From an uncultured SAR86 cluster bacterium (lineage in GTDB: Bacteria > Pseudomonadota > Gammaproteobacteria > Magnimaribacterales > D2472): a stretch of DNA of 64,000 bases. Positions 35,168-44,354 of this stretch are shown here, one piece after another. Every line of letters begins with the position of its first letter. The stretch's first letter is position 1. Location: the NCBI GenBank assembly GCA_902596165.1, contig CACJSU010000002.1:62001-126000 (forward strand), written 5' to 3'. The notes below the pieces were generated by a model. The model saw only the letters and a program-made list of their open reading frames with translations, was not told where the DNA came from and made no database searches. The translations under genes were made by a program, and so were the position numbers.

Positions 35168-37888
35168 ATGAAAACATTTTTTAACGCTTTAACACTTAAT
35201 TTTATATTTATCCTTTCGATACAAGCTTCTTTATTGGAAGATCTTCCTGAGATTAAGTATGAGTCATTCAAACTTGATAATGGGCTAACTGTTGTAGTGC
35301 ATGAGGATAAGAAAGTTCCTATGGTTGCTGTGAATGTTTGGTACCACGTGGGCTCGAAAAATGAAAAAGTTGGAAAAACTGGTTTTGCTCATTTATTTGA
35401 GCATTTAATGTTCAATGGAACTGAAAATTATAATAGTGAATATTTTGAACCTTTTGAAAAAATTGGCTCCACAGATCAAAATGGAACCACCAATTCTGAT
35501 AGAACAAATTACTTTCAAAATGTACCTACCAATGCATTAGATTTAGCTTTGTGGATGGAATCTGATCGTATGGGCCATTTACTTGGCGTTGTTGATCAAG
35601 AGAAGCTCGATGAACAAAGAGGTGTTGTCCAAAATGAAAAACGTCAAGGAGAAAATCAACCCTATGGAAAAGCGTTTTCAAGAATAGCTGAGGCTGCTTT
35701 TCCTAAAGGCCATCCCTATTCATGGTCTGTAATAGGTTCTATGGAAGACTTAGATGCAGCATCACTTGAAGATGTACAAGATTGGTTCAAAACATATTAT
35801 GGTCCAAATAATGCAGTCTTAGCTTTAGCTGGAGATATAAATTTGGAAACAGCTAAAGAAAAAGTAAATAAATTTTTTGGTGATATTCCTGCAGGACCAC
35901 CTCTTGTAAAACCTGATATCTGGATTGCTAAGAGAAGTGAGGAAAAAAGAGACGTAATGTTTGATAATGTTCCACAAGCACGAATTTACAAATCCTGGAA
36001 TGTTCCACCAAGAGATACAGAGGCTGCTGCCCACTTTGATCTGGCATCAAGCGTCCTAGTTGGTGGAAAAAATTCTCCTCTCTACAAAGAATTAGTTTAT
36101 GAAAAGCAAATAGCAACTAACGTCTCAGCCTTTTATTATGATAGAGAGATTGCAGGAATGTTTTTTTTGGTTGCGGATGTTGTTGCAGGCGAGGATCCGG
36201 CTACTGTTGAAAAAGCAATGGATGATGTTATAAATTCATTTATTAAAAAAGGCCCGAATCGAAAACTACTAGAAGCTGAAAAAACGAAAGCTGTTGCTGG
36301 ATTTATTAGAGGCATTCAGCGCATTGGAGGGTTTGGAGGTAAATCTGATTTATTAGCCACTTGTCAAACTTATACAGGAAATCCTGGATGCTACAGAGAT
36401 ACTGCTAAATATCTTGATGAAGTTACTCCTGCAAAAATGAAAGCTACATTTGCTCAATGGATTGATGATACTGCTTACGTTCTTACCATTTTACCAAATG
36501 AAAAACTTGGGGTTAATGATGAAGGCATAGATAGATCTGAAGGTGTGCCTTATCCAACAGAAAAAGTTTCTTTTGAGTTTCCAACTCTCCAAACAGCAAC
36601 TTTATCCAACGGTGCAAAAGTTGTGTTAGCTCAACGAACTGGGGTTCCGCTGGTTGAACTAAATTTTCAATTTAATTTTGGTTACGCACAGGAAAATAAT
36701 GACGAGCTAGGCTATACAAACTTTATGATGGATATGCTTAATGAAGGTACTACGAAATATTCTTCTCTACAATTTGATGAGGCTCTTGATTCTCTTGGAT
36801 CTAATTTAGGGTTCGGATCTGGACTTGATACCTCATATGCAACTGTTTCAACTTTAAAGACAAACCTATCACAAACTTTAGACTTAGCTAAAGAGGCGTT
36901 AATCCACCCAACTTTTCCACAAAATGAGATTGATAGGATTAAAAAACAAACTCTTGCATCTATCATTCAAGAAGAAAATAGACCTGCAGCAATTGCATAT
37001 AGAAATATTGGTAAATTGCTATATGGTGAAAATCATCCATACGGAAAACCATTAACTGGTAGCGGTATATCAGAAACTATCTCTGATATTACTCGTGATA
37101 ATGTCATCGCTGTTCATAGTAGAGCCATTAATCCAGGTCATCTTACTTTTGCTGTAGCTGGAGATATTCAATTAGATGAGTTGGTTGAAATTCTAGAGGA
37201 TAAATTTGGAAATTGGTCTGGCAGCACTAATTCAAATTTAAAGGAACTTAACAAAGTATCCCTGCCTGATGCTAGAAGAGTTTACTTGATTGATAAACCT
37301 AATGCTCAACAATCCTATATCGTTGCTGGTCAATTGCTTCCCCCTTCTGCAACTGATGAAGAAATCAAAATTAGCTATATGAATTACGCAATTGGTGGAA
37401 GTTTCACTGCAAGACTCAATATGAATCTTCGAGAAGATAAAAGCTGGTCCTATGGGGTTAGAACTAGGTTATCAGACGCAAAAGGACAAAGAGCTATGCT
37501 GGTTACAGCACCTGTACAAACTGATAAAACCTCCGAATCTATTACAGAAATAGTCAATGAATATGCTGCCTATTTAAGCACATCACCAACCACGTCAGAT
37601 GAGCTGGCTAAAGGCAAAGCATCGAAAACATTGAGGCTACCTGGTCAATTTGAAACCCTTGGTGCCCTCAAAGGCGGAGTATCGGATATTGTTACCTATA
37701 ACAGAGATCTAGATTACCTAAATCAATTACCTAAATTATTAGATGAGCCGTCTCTTGAGGATGTTCATGCAATGGCACAAAAGTACATTAAGCCGGATCA
37801 ATGGACGTGGTTAATAGTTGGTGACCTTAGTAAAATCGAAGAACCAATCAGAAAGCTAAATCTTGGTCCTGTTAAGATATTAGATTAA
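35168..37888 (+). CDS. M16 family zinc metallopeptidase, two-repeat form
   Basis: Secreted insulinase-like protease of 906 residues. Signal peptide about 1-20. The first repeat has the inverted zinc motif HxxEH (His75, Glu78, His79 in FAHLFEHLMFNG) and the distal Glu in VVQNEKRQG, so it is active. The second repeat (about 470-900) keeps the fold, with YTNFMMDMLNEGTT where the motif would be, but lacks the zinc ligands, which is normal for fused M16 proteins. Likely degrades peptides in the periplasm. Its stop overlaps the P450 start by one base (TAATG), so the two are translationally linked despite unrelated roles. Confidence 0.94.
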   Translation: MKTFFNALTLNFIFILSIQASLLEDLPEIKYESFKLDNGLTVVVHEDKKVPMVAVNVWYHVGSKNEKVGKTGFAHLFEHLMFNGTENYNSEYFEPFEKIGSTDQNGTTNSDRTNYFQNVPTNALDLALWMESDRMGHLLGVVDQEKLDEQRGVVQNEKRQGENQPYGKAFSRIAEAAFPKGHPYSWSVIGSMEDLDAASLEDVQDWFKTYYGPNNAVLALAGDINLETAKEKVNKFFGDIPAGPPLVKPDIWIAKRSEEKRDVMFDNVPQARIYKSWNVPPRDTEAAAHFDLASSVLVGGKNSPLYKELVYEKQIATNVSAFYYDREIAGMFFLVADVVAGEDPATVEKAMDDVINSFIKKGPNRKLLEAEKTKAVAGFIRGIQRIGGFGGKSDLLATCQTYTGNPGCYRDTAKYLDEVTPAKMKATFAQWIDDTAYVLTILPNEKLGVNDEGIDRSEGVPYPTEKVSFEFPTLQTATLSNGAKVVLAQRTGVPLVELNFQFNFGYAQENNDELGYTNFMMDMLNEGTTKYSSLQFDEALDSLGSNLGFGSGLDTSYATVSTLKTNLSQTLDLAKEALIHPTFPQNEIDRIKKQTLASIIQEENRPAAIAYRNIGKLLYGENHPYGKPLTGSGISETISDITRDNVIAVHSRAINPGHLTFAVAGDIQLDELVEILEDKFGNWSGSTNSNLKELNKVSLPDARRVYLIDKPNAQQSYIVAGQLLPPSATDEEIKISYMNYAIGGSFTARLNMNLREDKSWSYGVRTRLSDAKGQRAMLVTAPVQTDKTSESITEIVNEYAAYLSTSPTTSDELAKGKASKTLRLPGQFETLGALKGGVSDIVTYNRDLDYLNQLPKLLDEPSLEDVHAMAQKYIKPDQWTWLIVGDLSKIEEPIRKLNLGPVKILD

Positions 37889-39240
37889 TGAGTGAGCCTA
37901 TATCAATCAGCAAATCAATTGCTAACAAAACATTTAATTCAAATGCTCACCCACCTATTCATGAGTTTCATTCAAATGTTAATTTCACTGATTTAGATGT
38001 TTTTACACAAGGACAGCCCTTTGATCACTTTAAAAAAATGCGAGAAGAGGCGCCAGTTTTCTTGCATCCACCTTTTTTAAATGATCCAGAGCCTGGCTTT
38101 TGGTCTCTAACTCGTCACGAAGATATTTTAAAGGTTTCATCTAATCCCAAGATATTCTCATCTCAAGCGGGCACTGGCACAATGATTACTCTAGGTAGCG
38201 AAGAAAGAAGACATCCTAAGTTGTGGCGATCTGCGGTTGATCACATGCTAAATCTTGATGGAGATATGCATATTAATCTAAGACGTGAACATATGCCCTT
38301 CTTTAAACCCGATTACGTTTCTAATTTAAGAGTTAAAGTAAAGGCCAAAGTAACAGAATTGCTGGATGGTATTAATACCAATGAAGACTGTAATTTTGTA
38401 ACTGCTTTTTCACAGCAGCTACCAATCTTTACCTTATCTGAAATCCTTGGAATACCTGAGGCCGACAGACAAAAATTAGTCACTTGGATGGAATTTCTTG
38501 AACTCGCTCAATACATTCAAGTTGAACAGCTGAAAAAAGAATTTGATGCTGAACAAACGAATGAACCAGTAAACACTGAAATGATAGATATGTTTAATGC
38601 CATGGTAGATGAAATGTTTGAATATGGCCGAGATATATTGAACGCTAAAAGAAAAGATCCTAGCGATGATTTGCTTTCTGCAATTGCCAATGCGGAGTTA
38701 GAAGGTCATCAATTAAGTCCTGAGTTTTTAGATGGTTCTTGGTTGCTAATCATTTTTGCTGGCAATGATACCACTCGAAATACCCTTAGCGGCGCTATTA
38801 AACTCTTAACTGAAAATCCTGATCAAAAGCAAAAACTTATAGACAATCCAGATCTCATGCCTAATTTCCTGCAAGAATGCATTCGAATGATTTCTCCAGT
38901 CATGCACATGCGCAGAACTACAACTTGTGAAACAGAGGTTGGGGGTCAGCTCATGGGCCCTGGTGAAAAAATTGTTATGTGGTACGGAGCTGCAAACAGA
39001 GATCCAGAAATTTTTCCTAATCCTGATCAATTTGATATTGAAAGAGCAAATGCTGACAAACATTTAGCATTTGGTATTGGTAGGCATACCTGTATTGGTA
39101 AACCTGTTGCTTTGATGCAACTAGAAGAATCATACAAACAAATTCTGACCCGTTTTCCAAATATTCATATGAGTGGAAATTGGAAAGTTGCACCGAATAA
39201 CTTTGTGCATGCTATTCAAGAAATGCCTGTAAAATTTTAA
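37888..39240 (+). CDS. cytochrome P450
   Basis: Soluble bacterial P450 of 450 residues. The I-helix oxygen-binding motif is AGNDTTRN, the ExxR motif is ECIRM, and the haem loop FGIGRHTCIGKPVA carries the cysteine ligand. No membrane anchor is seen. Overall it resembles the bacterial class with steroid and terpenoid hydroxylases (CYP125/142-like), but the substrate cannot be fixed by eye. No ferredoxin or reductase gene is nearby. It overlaps the upstream peptidase stop and is followed by a hotdog thioesterase and a desaturase-like hydroxylase, which suggests lipid or sterol-like chemistry. Confidence 0.93.
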   Translation: MSEPISISKSIANKTFNSNAHPPIHEFHSNVNFTDLDVFTQGQPFDHFKKMREEAPVFLHPPFLNDPEPGFWSLTRHEDILKVSSNPKIFSSQAGTGTMITLGSEERRHPKLWRSAVDHMLNLDGDMHINLRREHMPFFKPDYVSNLRVKVKAKVTELLDGINTNEDCNFVTAFSQQLPIFTLSEILGIPEADRQKLVTWMEFLELAQYIQVEQLKKEFDAEQTNEPVNTEMIDMFNAMVDEMFEYGRDILNAKRKDPSDDLLSAIANAELEGHQLSPEFLDGSWLLIIFAGNDTTRNTLSGAIKLLTENPDQKQKLIDNPDLMPNFLQECIRMISPVMHMRRTTTCETEVGGQLMGPGEKIVMWYGAANRDPEIFPNPDQFDIERANADKHLAFGIGRHTCIGKPVALMQLEESYKQILTRFPNIHMSGNWKVAPNNFVHAIQEMPVKF

Positions 39241-39279
39241 TTCAATTGGTTTTTTCTAATTACTATATAAAAAATCTAT

Positions 39280-39714
39280 ATGGCTAAATCTATCTGGTTC
39301 CAACCTCTTTCGATTGATGATTTCAAAGAATCATCTATTAATATGGATAAACATCTTGGTATAGAAGTTGTAGAAATTGGCGATGATTTTATTATTGGAA
39401 GAATGCCAGTGATTGAAAAAACCAAACAACCATATGGAATTCTTCATGGAGGAGCCTCCTGTGTGCTAGCTGAAAGTATTGGCAGTATGGCTGCAGCACT
39501 ATCAATGGATAACACCAAAAAATACCCTGTTGGCATTGAGATTAATGCGAATCACATTTCTTCTCCAACTGACGGCTATGTTTACGCTAAGGCTACCCCA
39601 GCACATATAGGAAGATCAACTTCAGTATGGAATATTGATATCACTAACGATAACGGTAAACGTGTAGCATTCTCTAGATTTACAGCTATGCACAAAAATC
39701 ACCCTAAGACTTAA
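39280..39714 (+). CDS. hotdog-fold thioesterase (PaaI-like)
   Basis: Acyl-CoA thioesterase of 144 residues with the hotdog core. PYGILHGGASCVLAESIGSMAA is the signature helix and loop, with the His-Gly-Gly and Glu used for catalysis in the PaaI/YdiI group, and HIGRSTSVWNIDITND is the second conserved block. It should release CoA from an aryl or acyl thioester. It lies between the P450 (39-base gap) and a desaturase-family gene on the same strand. Confidence 0.88.
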   Translation: MAKSIWFQPLSIDDFKESSINMDKHLGIEVVEIGDDFIIGRMPVIEKTKQPYGILHGGASCVLAESIGSMAAALSMDNTKKYPVGIEINANHISSPTDGYVYAKATPAHIGRSTSVWNIDITNDNGKRVAFSRFTAMHKNHPKT

Positions 39715-39752
39715 GAGATTACTTTTAAGCAACCTAGTTCTATAATTTAGCA

Positions 39753-40982
39753 ATGGATTACGTACCTTATGCAGTTCCATTCTTTTTACTCGCTATCTTG
39801 ATTGAACTTGCTTACGGTATTATTAAAAAAAATAATACCTATCGACTGAATGATGCTATTAGCAGCCTATTTATGGGTTCACTTCGATCTGCAAATAAAC
39901 TAATTATTATTAGTTTTGGTGGGTACATCTTTTATTTTATTGAAACGCATAACGACCTATGGCGAATGGATGCAAGTTCACCCCTAGTGTGGATATTTGC
40001 CTTTATTGTTTATGATTTCTTTTATTACTGGTTTCATCGAGTGAGCCATGAAAGACAATTATTTTGGGCATCTCATGTTGCTCACCATCAAAGTGAAGAT
40101 TACAACCTGAGTACTGCCTTAAGGCAAACGGGAACGGGTGCCTTTGTAACTTGGGTATTTTTTATCCCTGTGTTTTTAATTGGTGTGCCCTCTTATGTCT
40201 TTGTCAGCGTTGCTTCAATTAATCTCATTTATCAATTCTGGGTGCACAGTGAACATATTCCCAAGCTTGGCTGGTATGAGAAATTCTTTGTTACAGCATC
40301 CAATCACAGAGTGCATCATGCACAAAATGAAAATTACATTGATAAAAACTATGGAGGAGTCTTTATTATCTGGGACCGAATGTTTGGTACCTATAAAGAG
40401 GAAGAAGATCATGAAGCTCCTATCTATGGCATCAGAGGCAGTATTAATACTTTTAATCCTATATGGGCGAATCTTCACATCTACGTAAAAATGCTCAAAG
40501 ATATTTGGTATGCACAAAGCTGGAAAGAAAAATTCTTTGTGCCCTTTGCAAAAACAGGTTGGCAGCCTAGTACATTATCTATCCCAGCAGACAAAGATGA
40601 GTTTAATCGCGTAACATTTAAAAAATATAATCCTGAAGTTCCAACTAAGATTAAGATCTATGCATTCTTTCAGTTTTTCATCTTGAGTTTAGTAGGGTTG
40701 TTATTGTTGGAAAGCGGTAAATTAAATTATGGACAACTTTGGGTTACTGTCAGCATGATGGCATTCACCATGTATTGCACTTCCCTTTGGTTGGATGGTA
40801 AAGAGGGTTTTGCTTTAGAGATCACGCGACTAATCATTTCCTTGGCTCTTAGTATTTATGCTTACTTAGAAATGAACATTACTGTTGTAGCAATGAGCTT
40901 AATGATTTATTCAATCGTAAATGTAATTGCGTTACCTTGGATAAATAAGCCTCAAGCAATGCCTGAGGCCAAATCATACTAA
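39753..40982 (+). CDS. sterol desaturase/fatty acid hydroxylase family membrane protein
   Basis: Di-iron membrane hydroxylase of 409 residues. Four to six N-terminal hydrophobic helices frame the histidine boxes HRVSH, HVAHHQ and HRVHH (FHRVSHERQLFW, ASHVAHHQSED, SNHRVHHAQN) of the fatty-acid-hydroxylase family. A C-terminal region of about 120 residues adds three or more helices and is not part of the catalytic core; similar extensions occur in alkylglycerol-monooxygenase-like proteins. It ends one base from the stop of the convergent secreted protein gene. Confidence 0.9.
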   Translation: MDYVPYAVPFFLLAILIELAYGIIKKNNTYRLNDAISSLFMGSLRSANKLIIISFGGYIFYFIETHNDLWRMDASSPLVWIFAFIVYDFFYYWFHRVSHERQLFWASHVAHHQSEDYNLSTALRQTGTGAFVTWVFFIPVFLIGVPSYVFVSVASINLIYQFWVHSEHIPKLGWYEKFFVTASNHRVHHAQNENYIDKNYGGVFIIWDRMFGTYKEEEDHEAPIYGIRGSINTFNPIWANLHIYVKMLKDIWYAQSWKEKFFVPFAKTGWQPSTLSIPADKDEFNRVTFKKYNPEVPTKIKIYAFFQFFILSLVGLLLLESGKLNYGQLWVTVSMMAFTMYCTSLWLDGKEGFALEITRLIISLALSIYAYLEMNITVVAMSLMIYSIVNVIALPWINKPQAMPEAKSY

Positions 40983-41465
40983 TTAGTCCTCAAAATCTGA
41001 AGCTACCGTTATATGCACTCCGCCAAATTGTGCTGGTGAATAATGTTGAGTTTTGACAACCCATTTACCATTTTCTTTGACCCAGTTCTGCGTAACTCTT
41101 GTCCTATAGTCACTCGCTTGAGAGCCATTCATAGCAATACCTTCATAATAAAATCTTACATAAACGACACCGTCTGCTAGCTCAGAGAATTCTGGGTAGT
41201 AAGTATTTAAAACACCTGCTTGTCCACTAGCTTTCCATTGAGCTGCAGTTGTTTTGGCTAATGCTTTGTGAAAGCTCCCATCAGAATTTGTATTGTATGT
41301 TCCTTCTGCGCTTTCCATCGCAGCAACAGTATCCCAATCCTGGTTAACTCTTGCATCAAAGTATTTATTAAATGCAACAGCAACTTCTTTTTCTGCTTTA
41401 GTATGATTATCTGCCTGGATCGATGCTACGAAAAATAAACACATTAAAATTGATAATTTTTTCAT
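40983..41465 (-). CDS. secreted SnoaL/DUF4440-like NTF2-fold protein
   Basis: 160 residues with a clear signal peptide (MKKLSILMCLFFVASIQAD, cut near Ala18). The mature part shows an NTF2-like pattern: VAVAFNKYFDARVNQDWDTVAAMES, then strands ending VTQNWVKENGKWVVKTQHYSP. A periplasmic location follows from the signal. No catalytic residues can be assigned. Its own gene unit: it converges on the hydroxylase gene and a 55-base gap separates it from the next minus-strand gene. Confidence 0.78.
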   Translation of the reverse strand: MKKLSILMCLFFVASIQADNHTKAEKEVAVAFNKYFDARVNQDWDTVAAMESAEGTYNTNSDGSFHKALAKTTAAQWKASGQAGVLNTYYPEFSELADGVVYVRFYYEGIAMNGSQASDYRTRVTQNWVKENGKWVVKTQHYSPAQFGGVHITVASDFED

Positions 41466-41520
41466 TTAAAACTCCTTTATTAATAAGTAAATAATAACAT
41501 TACAAATTAAAAGATTTTTA

Positions 41521-41766
41521 TTAGTTTAATTTTTTCTTCGATATCTCAACCTGCTCTCTGCAGGTTCTATGAAAAGCTGTGAAAGAGCCATCATCTTCTT
41601 TAATCAGAAATTCAAAATAATCTTCATCATAATGCCCATCTTGCGGTCCTTTTAAGTCAACTATAGCCCTGCAATCTCTACATATAAACTCAGGAGGAGC
41701 CTCTGGATTAATATCAACCATAATCTGTCTATGCAGACATTTTTTTTGAATATTACTATTAGACAT
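41521..41766 (-). CDS. small cysteine-containing protein of unknown function
   Basis: 81 residues, not recognised. It has Cys10, a CRDC pair (FICRDCRAIVDL) and a later Cys in HRTCREQ, which together could bind one zinc ion. The middle is acidic (DGHYDEDYFEFLIKEDD). It starts 5 bases after the stop of the 104-residue gene upstream, so they form a pair. No membrane segment or signal peptide. Confidence 0.6.
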   Translation of the reverse strand: MSNSNIQKKCLHRQIMVDINPEAPPEFICRDCRAIVDLKGPQDGHYDEDYFEFLIKEDDGSFTAFHRTCREQVEISKKKLN

Positions 41767-41771
41767 TGAAT

Positions 41772-42086
41772 TTACATCCAGTTATCAGTTGAGTATTCAA
41801 TTTCGTATTCATCACACAGCTTTCTTAAGTCAGCAACTGTGAACCTTTCCTCAAAGGTAAAACCTTTCCAGAAGCAGCAAAGAATAAACTTAGCGACATG
41901 TTTTTGATGAATCATCATGAAGTATTCATACTCATCAACCCCCCAAAACTCTTTTACACCATCTCCAAGATCATGCTCGGTAAAATGCAGGTTACCTTTA
42001 TCATCCCAATCAACGTGAACATTGTGTTTAATTTTTCCTTGAGGAAGTTCATACTCGCAATTAAATACTTGCATATTTTTCTCCAT
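41772..42086 (-). CDS. small protein of unknown function
   Basis: 104 residues from the ATG at 42086, but a Shine-Dalgarno GGAG lies six bases before Met5 (ATG ending at 42074), so the real product is probably 100 residues. Sequence is acidic and aromatic (FTEHDLGDGVKEFWGVDEYEYF), with two adjacent cysteines (ILCCFWKGF). Not recognised. First of a two-gene unit with the 81-residue protein. An inverted repeat lies just upstream (42091-42112). Confidence 0.6.
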   Translation of the reverse strand: MEKNMQVFNCEYELPQGKIKHNVHVDWDDKGNLHFTEHDLGDGVKEFWGVDEYEYFMMIHQKHVAKFILCCFWKGFTFEERFTVADLRKLCDEYEIEYSTDNWM

Positions 42087-42090
42087 AAAT

Positions 42091-42112
42091 TTACACCCAG
42101 AATTAGGTGTAA
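42091..42112. promoter_or_regulatory. inverted repeat upstream of the 104-residue gene
   Basis: Perfect 7-base arms TTACACC and GGTGTAA around an 8-base spacer, placed 5 to 26 bases before the annotated ATG. It may be an operator or a leader hairpin. There is no T run, so a terminator is unlikely. Confidence 0.45.
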
Positions 42113-42197
42113 TGAATGTATGTAGGAAGGATGAAATAGGGAAATTATTTCTATAGCTACACTTATTTATATAAGGCTTTTTTTAGGAAATTAAAGG

Positions 42198-42482
42198 TTA
42201 AAAAATGATAATTCCAGAGCTGATAATGAGGAAAAAGAATAAAATAACATACATGAGCTCTTGGGTATAAGCGAACAGCATTAAAGGGACCAATGATGGT
42301 AATAAGGCTCCTAGACCATAATCATTAAGCTTATTGGCTGTTTCAGCAGTGTATTCTATAAAATCATTTGAATGCTTCACAATGGATTCCATTGCGGCAT
42401 CTGCTGCAAAAATTGCAGAAGGAACTAAAACTGCAGTTGAGCCAACGATTCCAGTGCTTTTAATAAAATATCTTCTATCCAC
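42198..42482 (-). CDS. small exported or membrane protein with twin-arginine-like start, GTG start
   Basis: 94 residues, last of a four-gene operon, starting with GTG at 42482, 3 bases after its neighbour. The N-terminus MDRRYFIKSTGIVGS resembles a twin-arginine export signal with an AxA-type cut (AIFAADA near residue 28). The mature part has an amphipathic segment (ESIVKHSNDFIEYTAETANK) and ends in two hydrophobic stretches up to the last residue (LPSLVPLMLFAYT; MYVILFFFLIISSGIIIF). A small membrane pore, pilin or anchor are all conceivable; the family is not recognised. Confidence 0.65.
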   Translation of the reverse strand: MDRRYFIKSTGIVGSTAVLVPSAIFAADAAMESIVKHSNDFIEYTAETANKLNDYGLGALLPSLVPLMLFAYTQELMYVILFFFLIISSGIIIF

Positions 42483-42485
42483 AAT

Positions 42486-42866
42486 CTAATAATACCCCAT
42501 TGGATTATATTTCTTATTTTTTAAATCTAACAACTCAGCAAAAGCTCTGAACCAGTCATCAAGGAGCTTCTTTTCTTTGTACAGTGAAACTAAGTTTTGC
42601 TTTACTCGTTTTTTTAGATGGTTCCATTCTTTTTCTATTCGATAAAACTCAAGTTGAACCAGTCCATTCTCATCGAGCAAATTAAGTTCAGGCTGTTGAT
42701 CCATCTCTATTAAACTCAGATGATAACAATAAATATTTCGTTGAATTTTTTTATATTCTTTGACATGAAGTGGATATTGATCGATGAGATCTTGAGACAT
42801 ATAGCTTTTAAATAACTCGAGCTGCCCCTGGTTTATGTTTTTGGAAAATAATGGATGAAGGCTCAT
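42486..42866 (-). CDS. hypothetical protein, third gene of the OGFr-like operon
   Basis: 126 residues, soluble, strongly helical and rich in Lys, Glu and aromatic residues (FYRIEKEWNHLKKRVKQNL; LLDDWFRAFAELLDLKNKKY). Not recognised. It lies 8 bases after the OGFr-like gene and 3 bases before the small membrane protein, so it belongs to the same transcript. The helical, charged character fits a binding partner rather than an enzyme. Confidence 0.65.
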   Translation of the reverse strand: MSLHPLFSKNINQGQLELFKSYMSQDLIDQYPLHVKEYKKIQRNIYCYHLSLIEMDQQPELNLLDENGLVQLEFYRIEKEWNHLKKRVKQNLVSLYKEKKLLDDWFRAFAELLDLKNKKYNPMGYY

Positions 42867-42874
42867 TAATAAAA

Positions 42875-43348
42875 TTACCTTGCTTGAGATGCTAAGTTTT
42901 CACCTAGAGCTTGACTCCAGTGTTCATATGCTTTTGTTGATATCAATGCATTTGAATGAATCAAAGAGATAACGTCTTGATGAAAGGATTCTGCTTCATC
43001 ACGCGAAACAAGAAGCATAAGCGACTTAATAATTCTGGTGATACGTAATTGATTGTGATTATGATGACGCTGCCACTGATCATTGCGCGACAGAAAGCCA
43101 AGAAAAAAATTCTTGGAGGCTATTAAATTATTTTCAATTGTTGGATCAATCCTTATCCGCTCAATTAATGCGGGGTCTTTAATATAAAATTTATTGAGGC
43201 TCAGAGCACTCGGTTCGTTTAATGGAAATAGCCTTTGAATAAAATCATGAGTACGCTCAATTTCAATATCTGAGAAATTCCAAATTTGATGAATAAATCT
43301 CCCTTTATCATCTGGCTCTAAGCCTTTTAAAAACTTATAGATATCCAT
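42875..43348 (-). CDS. opioid-growth-factor-receptor (OGFr) N-terminal-domain-like protein
   Basis: 157 residues. I recognise the OGFr_N pattern: YKFLKGLEPDDKGRFIHQIW, then ERTHDFIQRLFPLNEPSAL, which matches the family's D-x-x-G-R, H-D-(F/Y)-I-Q-x-L-F-P-L-x-E-x-S core, also found in scattered bacterial proteins of unknown role. The start is taken as the ATG at 43348, which overlaps the upstream stop (TGATG); a TTG one codon earlier is unlikely. Despite the vertebrate receptor name, a bacterial member is a small helical protein. Second of four genes in the operon. Confidence 0.75.
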   Translation of the reverse strand: MDIYKFLKGLEPDDKGRFIHQIWNFSDIEIERTHDFIQRLFPLNEPSALSLNKFYIKDPALIERIRIDPTIENNLIASKNFFLGFLSRNDQWQRHHNHNQLRITRIIKSLMLLVSRDEAESFHQDVISLIHSNALISTKAYEHWSQALGENLASQAR

Positions 43349-44352
43349 CAATGAGTAACCTTTACAGGGAGGTTATTTAGATAATTGTATGAATTCGATT
43401 TCAGAATGCTGGAAAATTCTTTTGGCGGAAACAGCATCTCTAAATCATCAATCTCTTGACCGGCAGTTATTAAGTTAGAACGAAGCATCAAAAGAGCTGA
43501 TTCATTGCGTGTGGCTGCAAAATCAGGGATTTTTTCGCAAATCAATTCTATTGTCTCACCTATATTATCAAGAGTCTCATCTGAAGTGGATTCATCCAAA
43601 TCGAGCGAAGCAAGATAAAACAATTGTTTTAATAAGACATTCTCTTGATAGCAGCTAGCGATATAGATTTTATGCAAGTCCTGATAATGCTGAAAAGAAA
43701 GATATGCTTGGCGATGAGGGTTCAATGAAATGGTTAATGCATCGTATTCTTGGCGTCTGTATGATTCTTCATCAACCGACTGATAGGCCCGCTCCAGCAT
43801 ATCTAATGCTGATTCAGTGAGCTCCATGCTAAGTTTAGTATTGCCTGAAAGAATAGTTTCGCCAGCTATGAAGCAATCTGTAAAAGCTTTGGAAGAAAGC
43901 TTGTTTGATTCATAAAGAAAAAATTCATTATGGTTCATGGGCAGATAAGCCTGCAATGCATCAAAAAATCTACATGAAGTTTCAATTTCATCTAAGGTTT
44001 CTTTATCAAAAATACCTGACTCATCAGGAGTCTTAAGAGTTTCATTAAACTCTTTAAGAGTGACGTTATAGAACCAATTTAGGTAATCAAAATGTAATTT
44101 AAAGGGTTTATGGAAAGCGGTATTACTCGAGAGATAATGATTTCTACTTTTTAGAATTAAGTCTTTAATATCTTGAAATCTCTTTTCTACTTGAGAAAAT
44201 TTTGAGGCTTTGGTTGGAATATCTGTATAGAGTAGAAAGTACTCAATATCAGATAAAAGGAATGCTGAGTATTCTAAGTAAGCGTTTGAAACTAGGTAAT
44301 TATTAAGGTTTGTCGGCGGTTCTGTAAACAATATATTTCTCTCGGTCAGCAA
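43348..44352 (-). CDS. hypothetical helical protein, first gene of the OGFr-like operon
   Basis: About 330 residues, soluble, mostly helical with many aromatic and acidic residues; not recognised. The longest frame starts at a TTG (44352), but a second TTG at 44331 follows an AG-rich segment (CGAGAG) at good distance and would leave room for the upstream LexA-like site, so the real protein may be 327 residues. Its stop overlaps the OGFr-like start. Divergent from the small membrane protein gene at 44421. Its role is probably shared with the three genes after it. Confidence 0.68.
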   Translation of the reverse strand: MLTERNILFTEPPTNLNNYLVSNAYLEYSAFLLSDIEYFLLYTDIPTKASKFSQVEKRFQDIKDLILKSRNHYLSSNTAFHKPFKLHFDYLNWFYNVTLKEFNETLKTPDESGIFDKETLDEIETSCRFFDALQAYLPMNHNEFFLYESNKLSSKAFTDCFIAGETILSGNTKLSMELTESALDMLERAYQSVDEESYRRQEYDALTISLNPHRQAYLSFQHYQDLHKIYIASCYQENVLLKQLFYLASLDLDESTSDETLDNIGETIELICEKIPDFAATRNESALLMLRSNLITAGQEIDDLEMLFPPKEFSSILKSNSYNYLNNLPVKVTH

Positions 44353-44354
44353 AA

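Noticed and set aside
40949..40969. Inverted repeat GCCTCA-N9-TGAGGC as a terminator between convergent genes
   Set aside because: It is inside the coding region of the hydroxylase, the stem is only six pairs, and no T run follows.
42198..42482. The 94-residue protein as a VirB2-type pilin or phage coat protein
   Set aside because: It has two terminal hydrophobic stretches but no conjugation or phage genes nearby and no basic C-terminus; the resemblance is only in size.
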